DNA from: Pseudarthrobacter sp. NBSH8
GTDB lineage: Bacteria > Actinomycetota > Actinomycetes > Actinomycetales > Micrococcaceae
Assembly (NCBI RefSeq): GCF_014217545.1
Contig: NZ_CP043178.1
Span: 930,001-994,000 of the forward strand
Reading direction: 5' to 3'
Length of the DNA stretch: 64,000 bases
Shown: positions 16,729 to 24,816 of the stretch, in pieces
Numbering within the stretch: position 1 is the first letter of the stretch
Layout of the letters: each line of letters starts with the position of its first letter
Translations under genes and position numbers: made by a program
Notes under the pieces: model-generated
Seen by the model: the letters and a program-made list of their open reading frames with translations, nothing else
What the model was told of the DNA's origin: nothing
The model's database searches: none

Positions 16729-17978
16729 GCCCCCGCTCCAGCCTTGAGCGCTGCAAGCTCGCGGTCCATGGCCCTGGCAAGGCGGATGATGCCCTCCTCG
16801 GCCCGTTCGGGAGTGGTGGACGCGAAGCAGAGGCGGACGGCGTCGTCGAACTTTCCGCTGGCGGACAGCGCCGGTCCGGGGATGAACGCCACACCTTCTG
16901 CCAGTGCCGTTTCGAAGAGCTTCCGGGTGGAGATCCGTGCATCCTCTCCCTGCAGGGTGAGCCACAGGAAGAAGCCGCCCTCGGGATCGGTGGTGGTGAC
17001 GCGGTCGCCGAGGTGGCGGCGGAGGCTTTCCTGCATCGCATCCTTGCGGCGCTTGTACTCCGTGCGCAGGCCGGCGAGGTGGCTGTCCAGGCCGCCGCGG
17101 CGGATGAACTCGGCCACGATGTGCTGGTTGGGCACGTTGGTGCAGGTGTCCATGGCCTGTTTGGCGTTGATGACGAGCTGGCGCAGTGCAGGATCGGTGT
17201 CCACCCAGCCCACGCGCAGGCCCGGGGCCAGGATCTTGGAGAACGTGCGGACCGAGAAGAGCAGCGGATCGCCGGGGCTCAGCGCCTGGAAGGAGGGCAA
17301 GTCCTCGCCCTGGAAGCGGAGCAGGCCGTACGGGTCGTCGTCGATGATCACGGCGTTCCACTCGTGGGCCAGTTCCAGCAGCTGGAGGCGGCGGGGCAGC
17401 GAGAGGGTGACGCCGGACGGGTTCTGGAAGTTGGGGATGGTGTAGATGGCCTTGGGCGTACGGCCGGCGGCGGCCACCAGGTCCGGGAGGGCTTCGACGA
17501 TGAGGCCGTTCTCGTCCATGGGCGCCTCGAGCAGTTCGGCGCCGTAGCTCAGAGCCGTGGCGCTGCCGTTGGTGTAGGTGGGGCTTTCAACGATCACCAG
17601 GTCGCCCGGGTTGATGAAGATCTTGCAGGCCAGGTCCAGGCCCTGCATGCCGCCGGCGGTGATGGTGACGCGTTCTTCGGTGGTGGGATCCGAGGTTCCG
17701 GCCAGGTAGTCCACCAGCGCCTTCAGGAGCACGGGCTCGCCTTCGGTGGCACCGTAGGTCATGGAGCTGTGGTCGATGACCTTGTCCGCGATGTCCCGGA
17801 ATTCGGCCAGCGGAACTGCTTCGTCCGCGGGGGAGCCCATGGCGAAACGGACAATGTCGTGGGTCTGGGCTGCCAGCAGGGAAGTGCTGGAGTCGATGAC
17901 GGAGCCTACAAGGCTGGCTGCGCGGTCTGCCAGCGGCAAAGCGGCCTGGGAGCGGGTGGCAACGTGGTTTGCGGTCAT
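16725..17978 (-). CDS. PLP-dependent aminotransferase, class I/II (2-aminoadipate type)
   Basis: A 417-residue fold-type I aminotransferase resembling LysN and MocR catalytic domains but without a DNA-binding part. The PLP lysine is in VRTFSKILAPGLRVGW, and the conserved Asp-Pro-x-Gly (IIDDDPYGLLRF) and Asn (YTIPNFQNPSG) are present. It is translationally coupled to the M20 gene and starts 3 bases after the M24 hydrolase gene stop, so the three form one minus-strand operon. Confidence 0.88.
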   Translation of the reverse strand: MTANHVATRSQAALPLADRAASLVGSVIDSSTSLLAAQTHDIVRFAMGSPADEAVPLAEFRDIADKVIDHSSMTYGATEGEPVLLKALVDYLAGTSDPTTEERVTITAGGMQGLDLACKIFINPGDLVIVESPTYTNGSATALSYGAELLEAPMDENGLIVEALPDLVAAAGRTPKAIYTIPNFQNPSGVTLSLPRRLQLLELAHEWNAVIIDDDPYGLLRFQGEDLPSFQALSPGDPLLFSVRTFSKILAPGLRVGWVDTDPALRQLVINAKQAMDTCTNVPNQHIVAEFIRRGGLDSHLAGLRTEYKRRKDAMQESLRRHLGDRVTTTDPEGGFFLWLTLQGEDARISTRKLFETALAEGVAFIPGPALSASGKFDDAVRLCFASTTPERAEEGIIRLARAMDRELAALKAGAGA

Positions 17979-17981
17979 GGC

Positions 17982-19163
17982 CTAGACGCCTTTCTGGATA
18001 AGTTCGCGGGGGTAGCTGGTGAAAGTTTCCACCCCGTCGGCGGTGACGCGGATGGATTCGGAGAGTTCGTAGCCGTAGTTGTCCATCCACATGCCGCCGA
18101 TGACGTGGAAGGTCATGTTCTCCTGGAGGACGGATTCTTCCTCGGAGCGGATGGAGATGGTGCGCTCGCCCCAGTCCGGCGGGTAGCCGATACCGATCGA
18201 GTAGCCGATGCGGGACGGCTTTTCCAGGCCGTGCTTGGCCAGCGTCCAGTTCCAGGCACGGGCCAGTTCACGGACGGGGACGCCGGGCTGCACCTCGGTC
18301 AGCACGGCGTTGAGGCCGTCGGCGACGGCGTCGGCCAGCTTTGCGAGCCGCTCCGGCCTCTTGCCGAGCGTCAGGGTGCGCGCCAGCGGAGTGTGGTACC
18401 GGTGATGCGCGCCGGCAAGTTCGATCACGACGGCCTGGCCGGCTTCGAAGCGGTCTTCGCTCCAGGTCAGGTGCGGGGTGTCTGCCGCCTCGCCGGTGGG
18501 CAGCATCGGCACGATGGCGGGGTAGTCCCCGCCGATGCCGTTGGCGCCCTGGATCTGGGCTTTGCTGATGGCTGCCGCGGCGTCGCACTGGCGGACGCCG
18601 ACGTCGATTGTCTCCACTGCGGCTTCCATGGCCGCCATGCACACCTGCGCTGCGCCGCGCATCAGCTGGATCTCGGCGTGGGACTTGACGGACCGCACCC
18701 AGTTGACCAGCTCGAAGCTGTCCACGAGGGTCCATTCGGGAATCGCGTTCACCAACGAACGGTAGGCCTTGGGGGAGAAGAAGTGTGAGTCCATTTCCAG
18801 TCCCACGCATCCCTTGGCCGCCGGCGCAATCAAGTGGCGCTCGCGCAGGGCGGACGCCACCCAGTCGAAGGGATGGACGTGGGGACGGTGGACGTACTGC
18901 TCCGGGTATCCGACGACGTAGTCCGCGGGCAGCCAGCTGGTGCGGGTTGCACCGCCTGCGTCCATGGCCCGGCTGAACAGCAGCATGGGGCCGTCAGCCG
19001 GAACGAAAACCAGCTGCGGGGTGTAAAACGACCAGGCGTTGTAGCCGGTCAGGTAGTAGATGTTGGCAGGATCAGTGACCAGCAGGGCAGACAACCCTTG
19101 CCTGGCCATGCGCAAGCGGACCCCGGCGAGCCGGGCATCGTATTCCTCTTGGCTGAACAGCAC
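17982..19163 (-). CDS. M24-family hydrolase, EutD/DoeA (ectoine hydrolase) type
   Basis: A 393-residue creatinase/aminopeptidase-P-fold protein starting at GTG 19163 with GGAGGT upstream. The N-terminal domain begins with DARLAGVRLRMARQGLSALLVTDPANIYYLTGY. The C-terminal pita-bread domain has GGDYPAIVPMLPTG, APHLTW-like TPHLTW, and ERTISIRSEEESVLQENMTF (split over residues about 340-360), which I associate with EutD/DoeA ectoine hydrolases rather than with true prolidases. Ectoine hydrolase opens the ectoine ring to N-acetyl-diaminobutyrate. First gene of its operon, under the operator at 19188. Confidence 0.8.
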   Translation of the reverse strand: MLFSQEEYDARLAGVRLRMARQGLSALLVTDPANIYYLTGYNAWSFYTPQLVFVPADGPMLLFSRAMDAGGATRTSWLPADYVVGYPEQYVHRPHVHPFDWVASALRERHLIAPAAKGCVGLEMDSHFFSPKAYRSLVNAIPEWTLVDSFELVNWVRSVKSHAEIQLMRGAAQVCMAAMEAAVETIDVGVRQCDAAAAISKAQIQGANGIGGDYPAIVPMLPTGEAADTPHLTWSEDRFEAGQAVVIELAGAHHRYHTPLARTLTLGKRPERLAKLADAVADGLNAVLTEVQPGVPVRELARAWNWTLAKHGLEKPSRIGYSIGIGYPPDWGERTISIRSEEESVLQENMTFHVIGGMWMDNYGYELSESIRVTADGVETFTSYPRELIQKGV

Positions 19164-19187
19164 AGAGACACCTCCGGTAATTAGTAG

Positions 19188-19199
19188 ATTGTTTACAAT
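19188..19199. promoter_or_regulatory. ATTGTTTACAAT operator
   Basis: A perfect palindrome 25 bases upstream of the M24 hydrolase start on the minus strand. The core lacks the TTGACA seen at other sites; a TACTAA -10 candidate lies at 19186-19181. Confidence 0.72.
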
Positions 19200-19264
19200 T
19201 TACGCCATGTGGCATGGATCACACAAACCCGGCCGCAACGCCGCGGATCGGGTCCGGTGCAGGG

Positions 19265-20293
19265 CTAGTGGCGGCTGACGTAGCCGCGCTGCTTGTCCAC
19301 TACATTGTTGAGCTGTTCGCCGGCGGTCCAGCGTTCGAGGTTGGCCTGGAACTGGCGCGCCAGTGCGTCGCGCCAGCCGATCACATCGCCGCACATGTGG
19401 GCGGACATGTGGACGTTGTCCATGCTCCAGAAGGGATGGGAAGCGGGGACGGGTTCTTCGGTGAAGACATCCAGGGACGCGGCCGCGATCTGGCCGCTCC
19501 GGAGCGCCTCGATCAAGGCTGGCTCATCCACCAGGGCGCCGCGGCCCACATTGATGAGGTGCGCCGACGGCTTCATGGCGGCGAGGACTTCGCGGTCCAG
19601 CATGTTCCTGGTCTGGTCCGTCAGCGGCGCAATGAGCACCACATGGTCCGCCCATCCCGCATGCGCCGCCAGGTCCTCACTGGCGAGGATGGCGCCGAAG
19701 TCCGGATCGTCGTCGCGGGCCGTGCGGCCCACGCCGCGGACCTCAAGGCCTACCGCGCGGAGCAGCCGGGCCGTGGCCCGGCCGATCCCGCCGGTACCCA
19801 CCACCAGGGCCCGCGAGCCCTCGGTTCGGGTGACTTCGCGGTGCTCCCAGATGCCTTGCTGCTGCAGCGCCTTGCTGCGGTGCAGCTGCTTGTCGTGCGC
19901 CAAAATGGAGGCCAGGACGAATTCCGCGATCGGCCGGTCAAATGTGCCATGCGCATTCGTCACCACCACCTCCGAGGAACGCAGTTCCTCGAACATCATC
20001 GCGTCCACGCCGGCGGCCGCCACGTGCACCCATTTGAGGGAATCGGCGTGCGGCCAGGCCTCCCTGAGTGCCGACGAGAAGAAGTCCCAAAGGAACAGGA
20101 TGTCTGCCCTGCGTGACGCCTCGGCGAGGCCGGCTGAATCCGTGAGGACAACGTGGGCCAGTGCATCAAGGGCGGCGAGGTTGTAGGGGCGAGGCTGCCC
20201 TTCGGCTACCAGTACCACCACCCGGGGCATCGTTGAGCCGGGTGCTTCAGCCGAGCCCGCCAGGGGCCGGCTTTGATTATTAGTGTTACTCAC
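19265..20293 (-). CDS. D-2-hydroxyacid dehydrogenase (NAD-dependent)
   Basis: A member of the 2-hydroxyacid dehydrogenase superfamily. The nucleotide motif is VGTGGIGRATARLLRAVG; catalytic residues appear as Arg in NVGRGALVDE, Glu in TEEPVPASHPFW and His in MSAHMCG. It should interconvert a 2-oxo acid and a D-2-hydroxy acid. The start is uncertain: the longest frame runs through the operator at 20318, so GTG 20293 (342 residues) or ATG 20230 is more likely. It shares a divergent control region with the class III aminotransferase operon, whose second gene encodes an FAD/Fe-S D-2-hydroxyacid dehydrogenase. Confidence 0.85.
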   Translation of the reverse strand: MSNTNNQSRPLAGSAEAPGSTMPRVVVLVAEGQPRPYNLAALDALAHVVLTDSAGLAEASRRADILFLWDFFSSALREAWPHADSLKWVHVAAAGVDAMMFEELRSSEVVVTNAHGTFDRPIAEFVLASILAHDKQLHRSKALQQQGIWEHREVTRTEGSRALVVGTGGIGRATARLLRAVGLEVRGVGRTARDDDPDFGAILASEDLAAHAGWADHVVLIAPLTDQTRNMLDREVLAAMKPSAHLINVGRGALVDEPALIEALRSGQIAAASLDVFTEEPVPASHPFWSMDNVHMSAHMCGDVIGWRDALARQFQANLERWTAGEQLNNVVDKQRGYVSRH

Positions 20294-20317
20294 GCCACAA
20301 CCGTACGCGATATTAGG

Positions 20318-20351
20318 ATTGTTGACAATAAACAGATGTGACATGCATCAT
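20318..20351. promoter_or_regulatory. ATTGTTGACAAT operator and plus-strand promoter
   Basis: Palindrome at 20318-20329 with TTGACA at 20322-20327 and a weak -10 candidate CATCAT at 20346-20351 (18-base spacer). Transcription from it would start close to ATG 20359. A minus-strand -10 candidate TAATAT (20315-20310) faces the dehydrogenase gene. Confidence 0.68.
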
Positions 20352-20358
20352 GGAATGC

Positions 20359-21636
20359 ATGACCTCCCTCAGCCCCGCACTCAAGCAAGCAACCCCCATC
20401 ATCGTGGATCATGCCCTTGGCAGCTGGATCCACGGGACCGATGGAAAAGACTACCTGGACTTCACCACCGGCATCGGCGTGACCAGCACCGGCCACTGCC
20501 ACCCGAAAGTGGTGGCCGCAGCCCGCGAGCAGGTGGGCAAGATCATCCACGCCCAGTACACCACCGTGATGCACAAGCCGCTGCTGGAACTGACCGACAA
20601 GCTCGGTGAGGTCCTGCCGGCCGGCCTGGATTCTGTCTTCTACGCCAACTCCGGTTCCGAGGCAGTGGAGGCGGCAATCCGCCTGGCCCGCATGGCCACC
20701 GCACGCCCCAACATCGTGGTCTTCCAGGGCGGCTTCCACGGCCGCACCGTTGCGGCGGCATCCCTCACCACGGCCGGCACTAAGTTCTCCGCCGGGTTCT
20801 CGCCGCTGATGTCCGGCGTCCACATGTCCGCCTTCCCGTACGCCTACCGCTACGGCTGGGACGAGGCGCTCGCCGTCGAGTTCGCCCTCCAGGAACTGGA
20901 CTACCTGCTGCAGACCCGCGTTGCCCCGAATGACACCGCGGCGTTCCTGATCGAGCCCGCCTTGGGCGACGGCGGCTACCTGCCCACCCCGCCGGCTTTC
21001 ATGGAGGGCCTGCGCGAGCGGGCGGACAAGTACGGCATCCAGCTGATCTTCGATGAGGTCCAGGCCGGCGTGGGCCGCACCGGAAAGTTCTGGGGCCACC
21101 AGTACTCCGCCGCCACCCCGGACATCATTGTCACCGCCAAGGGCATCGCCTCCGGCTTCCCGATTTCCGCCATCGCCGCCTCCACCGAAACCATGTCCAA
21201 GGCCTGGCCCGGTTCCCAGGGCGGCACCTACGGCGGCAACGCAGTCTCCGCTGCGGCCGGCGTCGCCACCCTCGAAGTGGTCAAGGAGGAAGGCCTGGTG
21301 GAGAACTCGCGCATCCGCGGTGAGCAGCTCCAGGCCGGTCTCAAGGAGATCCAGCAGCGCTTCCCGGTTATCGGCGACGTCCGCGGCCGCGGCCTCATGC
21401 AGGGCATCGAATTCACCGGCGAGGACGGCAGGCCGGACTCCGCTACGGCCGCCGCAATCCAGCAGGCCACCACAGACCACGGCCTGCTGACCCTGACCTG
21501 CGGCCCTGCCGGCAACGTGGTCCGCCTCATCCCGGCGCTGGTTGTCACTGCCGAGGAGATCGCCACCGGCCTGGAGCGCTTCGAAGCCGCCGTCGGCGCC
21601 GTAGTCGGTGCCGTCCCCGCCACCGCCGGAGCCTGA
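20359..21636 (+). CDS. class III aminotransferase (4-aminobutyrate/diaminobutyrate type)
   Basis: A class III PLP aminotransferase. The PLP lysine lies in VTAKGIASGFP (residue about 262), the Asp in IFDEVQAGVGRTG, and the phosphate-binding NSGSEAVEAAIRLAR is intact. Enzymes of this class transfer distal amino groups, as in GABA or diaminobutyrate. In ectoine catabolism such an enzyme (DoeD/Atf) converts diaminobutyrate to aspartate semialdehyde. ATG 20359 is chosen as a possible leaderless start because no ribosome site precedes any in-frame start (GTG 20338, ATG 20350, ATG 20359) and the predicted transcript begins there. First gene of a four-gene operon. Confidence 0.85.
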   Translation: MTSLSPALKQATPIIVDHALGSWIHGTDGKDYLDFTTGIGVTSTGHCHPKVVAAAREQVGKIIHAQYTTVMHKPLLELTDKLGEVLPAGLDSVFYANSGSEAVEAAIRLARMATARPNIVVFQGGFHGRTVAAASLTTAGTKFSAGFSPLMSGVHMSAFPYAYRYGWDEALAVEFALQELDYLLQTRVAPNDTAAFLIEPALGDGGYLPTPPAFMEGLRERADKYGIQLIFDEVQAGVGRTGKFWGHQYSAATPDIIVTAKGIASGFPISAIAASTETMSKAWPGSQGGTYGGNAVSAAAGVATLEVVKEEGLVENSRIRGEQLQAGLKEIQQRFPVIGDVRGRGLMQGIEFTGEDGRPDSATAAAIQQATTDHGLLTLTCGPAGNVVRLIPALVVTAEEIATGLERFEAAVGAVVGAVPATAGA

Positions 21637-21644
21637 GCCGCGCG

Positions 21645-24600
21645 ATGACTGTTTCCTCCCTGCCCGACGCCGCGGACCACGCCGCAGGCGCCGTCGCGTC
21701 CTCCGCAGGGCCTGACCTGGCCCCGCAACGGATCCTGCAGCGGCTGACCGCGGCCGGAATCGACGCGGACGCTTCGCCGCGCCGGCTGGCCGAGTATTCC
21801 TACGATGCCTCCAACTACCGCGTGCAGCCGCTGGCCGTCGTGTTTCCGCGGTCCGTGGAGGACGTGGTGGGAACGCTGGCGGCGTGCAGGGAGACCGGCA
21901 CCCCGCTGATCAGCCGCGGCGGGGGCACGTCCATGGCCGGCAACGCGATCGGCCCCGGCGTGGTGCTGGACTTTTCACGCCACATGAACCGGATCCATGG
22001 CATCGACGAGGCTGCCGGAACCGTCTCGGTTGATCCCGGGGTGGTGCTGGCGGTGCTCTCCCGCGAGGTGGAGCAGGCCACGGCCAACCGCTGCACCTTC
22101 GCTCCGGACCCATCGTCCAAGAACCGCGCCACCGTAGGCGGTTCCATCGGCAATGACGCATGCGGCAACCACTCCGTGCGTTATGGCCGCACGTCGGACC
22201 ACGTCGTGGAGATCGACGTCGTTACGTCCGGCGGCGCCCGGCTCACGGCCACGGCCACCGGGCTGCGTGCCACCTATCCTGCAGACAGCGCGGCGGCAGC
22301 CAAAGCCGCCGCGCTCACCGAATCACTCAAGGAACTGGCCCACACCAACCTGGCCGAGTTCCGTGTTGAGCTGGGCCGGATCCAGCGGCAGGTTTCGGGT
22401 TACCACCTGGACAACCTGCTGCCGGAAAAGGGTTTCAATGTGGCCCGCGCCCTGGTGGGGTCCGAAGGGACCTGCGTCATAGTCACCGGGGCGCGGATGA
22501 AACTCGTCCCCAAGCCGGCCAGCGCCCTGCTGGTCTGCCTTGGCTACGAGGACGTGGTGGACGCAGCCCGGGATATCACCACCATCCTGGAATTTTCGCC
22601 GGCCGCAGTGGAAGGCATCGACGAGGCCATCGTGGATACCATGCGCTTCCGGCGCGGCGCGGACGCCGTGCTGGGCCTGCCGGACGGCAAGGCCTGGCTG
22701 TATGTGGACCTCGACGGCGATGACCCGGCCCAGGTGCGGGCCGAAGCTGAAAGGCTGCTGGCCCGGCTCCGGGACAACGGCCGCCTGGTGGCGGGCCGCC
22801 CGGTTCCGGACGCCGTGGAACGCGCCTCGCTGTGGCGGGTCCGCGAGGACGGTGCCGGGCTTTCATCCCGCCTGTCCACCGGCGGCGAGTCCTGGCCGGG
22901 CTGGGAAGATTCGGCCGTCGCACCGGAGAACCTGGCTGACTACCTGGCCGATTTCCGGGGACTGCTGGACAGCTTCGGGCTGCAGGGGGTCATGTACGGG
23001 CACTTTGGCGCCGGCTGCATGCACATCCGCATCACCTACGACCTGCGCACCGAGGAAGGCCGCGAGGTGTTCCGCCGGTTCTCCGCCGAGGCGGCGAAGC
23101 TGGTGGTCCGCCACGGGGGCTCGCTCTCCGGCGAGCACGGCGACGGCAGGGCCCGCTCGCAGTTGCTTCCCCTGATGTATTCAGCACGGATGCTGGCGGC
23201 ATTCTCGGATTTCCGCAAGCTGTGGGATCCCGCGGCCATCCTGAACCCGGGGTCCCTCACCGATCCTGATCCCTTGGATGAGAACCTGGCGCTGGACGGC
23301 GTGCCGCAGCGCGAGTGGCGCACCAGCTTTGACCTGCGGCCGCTGCACGCCGGCGGCGGCTCCGCCACAGAGACGGACAACCTGGCCGGTTCAGCCGGCA
23401 GCGGCCTGGATCCCTGGGTCCACGCCGTGCAGGCGTGCATCGGCGTGGGCCGGTGCCGGACCGATTCCGGCGGGGTGATGTGCCCCAGCTACCGGGCCAC
23501 CGGCGACGAGAAGGACTCCACCCGCGGCCGGTCCCGCGTGCTGCAGGACATGGTCCGCGGCGCCCGCACGGTGGAGGAGGGCTGGAAGTCCGAGGAGGTC
23601 CGGGAGGCACTTGACCTGTGCCTGTCCTGCAAGGCCTGCTCCAGCGACTGCCCCACAGGCGTGGACATGGCCACCTACAAATCCGAGTTCTTCTCCCACT
23701 ACTACGAGGGCCGGCTGCGCCCGCTCTCGCACTTCTCCCTGGGCTGGCTGCCGCGCTGGCTGAAGATTACCGGCCACGTGGCACCGCTGGTCAACGCCGT
23801 ACTGGCTACGCCGCTGGGCAAACTGGCCGCCGTGCTGGGCGGTCTGACCACGCACCGCGACCTGCCCCGGTTCGCCGGCAGTAGTGAATGGCGCAAGGAG
23901 GTCGCCGCGGCCGGCGTCAAGATGCCCGGGCGGAAGTCACCCGGGCAGATGGTGCCGGAACGGAAGTACGACGGCGGTACGCGCCCGGACGGTGACGGTA
24001 CCGTCGGCACTGCGGCAGCCGGCGTCGTCCTCTTTGTGGATACCTTCACCAAGGGCTTCCGGCCCGAGGTGGCCGGTGCCGCGGCCCGCGTGCTGGCCGG
24101 CACAGGGGAGCCCACGGAATGCTCGGCGGACGCGTGCTGCGGGCTGACGTGGATCTCCACCGGGCAGCTGGACACGGCCAAGAAACTGATGGCCCATGCC
24201 GCCGAAGTCCTGGACGACGGCACGGACCGTCCCATCGTGGTAGTGGAGCCCAGCTGCGCCGCCGCGCTGCGGAAGGACCTGCCCGAACTGGTCCACACGG
24301 ACCAGGCGCGCCGGGTAGCGGCGAGGGTCCGCAGCTTCGCCCAGCACGTGGGTGAACTGGCCGCTACGGGCTGGACGCCCGCCCCTGAAACGCCGCTTCC
24401 GGAACAGGTGGTGCTGCAGACGCACTGCCACGAATACTCCGTGTTCGGTGCCAAAACCCAGCGCGGCGCACTGGCCGCCATGGGCGTCGGGGACGTGGTG
24501 GACGCCACCGGCTGCTGCGGCGTGGCCGGGAACTTCGGGTTCGAGAAGGAGCACTACGGCATTAGCATGAAGGTTGCCGAGCAGTCCCTGATACCGGCGC

Positions 24601-24776
24601 TGCGCACCACCGGAACCGAATCCGTGGTGCTCACCGATGGCTTCTCCTGCGCCATGCAGGTCAAGCAGATCGACGCCGAACGGCCCGGGAAGCATATCGC
24701 CCAGCTCCTGGACCCGGGAGACTCCTGGACCCGGGAGAAACAACTCCGGAACGAGTCTGGCCGCCGTGCAGACTGA
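21645..24776 (+). CDS. FAD/Fe-S D-2-hydroxyacid (D-lactate-type) dehydrogenase
   Basis: A 1043-residue fusion protein resembling YdiJ. In order: FAD-binding type 4 domain (LISRGGGTSMAGNA, TVGGSIGNDACGNHS), an FAD-linked oxidase C-terminal domain with GEHGDGRARSQLL, a ferredoxin-like pair of clusters (CIGVGRCRTDSGGVMCP near residue 600 and CLSCKACSSDCPTG near 660), and two CCG domains (ACCGL near 830, CCGVAGNFGFEKEHYG near 956). It should oxidise a D-2-hydroxy acid and pass electrons to the respiratory chain. It starts 8 bases after the aminotransferase stop. Confidence 0.92.
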   Translation: MTVSSLPDAADHAAGAVASSAGPDLAPQRILQRLTAAGIDADASPRRLAEYSYDASNYRVQPLAVVFPRSVEDVVGTLAACRETGTPLISRGGGTSMAGNAIGPGVVLDFSRHMNRIHGIDEAAGTVSVDPGVVLAVLSREVEQATANRCTFAPDPSSKNRATVGGSIGNDACGNHSVRYGRTSDHVVEIDVVTSGGARLTATATGLRATYPADSAAAAKAAALTESLKELAHTNLAEFRVELGRIQRQVSGYHLDNLLPEKGFNVARALVGSEGTCVIVTGARMKLVPKPASALLVCLGYEDVVDAARDITTILEFSPAAVEGIDEAIVDTMRFRRGADAVLGLPDGKAWLYVDLDGDDPAQVRAEAERLLARLRDNGRLVAGRPVPDAVERASLWRVREDGAGLSSRLSTGGESWPGWEDSAVAPENLADYLADFRGLLDSFGLQGVMYGHFGAGCMHIRITYDLRTEEGREVFRRFSAEAAKLVVRHGGSLSGEHGDGRARSQLLPLMYSARMLAAFSDFRKLWDPAAILNPGSLTDPDPLDENLALDGVPQREWRTSFDLRPLHAGGGSATETDNLAGSAGSGLDPWVHAVQACIGVGRCRTDSGGVMCPSYRATGDEKDSTRGRSRVLQDMVRGARTVEEGWKSEEVREALDLCLSCKACSSDCPTGVDMATYKSEFFSHYYEGRLRPLSHFSLGWLPRWLKITGHVAPLVNAVLATPLGKLAAVLGGLTTHRDLPRFAGSSEWRKEVAAAGVKMPGRKSPGQMVPERKYDGGTRPDGDGTVGTAAAGVVLFVDTFTKGFRPEVAGAAARVLAGTGEPTECSADACCGLTWISTGQLDTAKKLMAHAAEVLDDGTDRPIVVVEPSCAAALRKDLPELVHTDQARRVAARVRSFAQHVGELAATGWTPAPETPLPEQVVLQTHCHEYSVFGAKTQRGALAAMGVGDVVDATGCCGVAGNFGFEKEHYGISMKVAEQSLIPALRTTGTESVVLTDGFSCAMQVKQIDAERPGKHIAQLLDPGDSWTREKQLRNESGRRAD

Positions 24777-24816
24777 CCCACACTTTGCCCCCTCTTCAAC
24801 GAAAAGGATCCCCGAC

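Noticed and set aside
15466..17361. 631-residue reading of the M20 gene
   Set aside because: The first ~210 codons overlap the aminotransferase gene in another frame. The GTGA junction at 16728 gives a normal-length enzyme.
17013..18788. 591-residue plus-strand frame over the aminotransferase and M24 genes
   Set aside because: It is an antisense shadow; composition is Gly/Val/Asp-rich and no domain is present.
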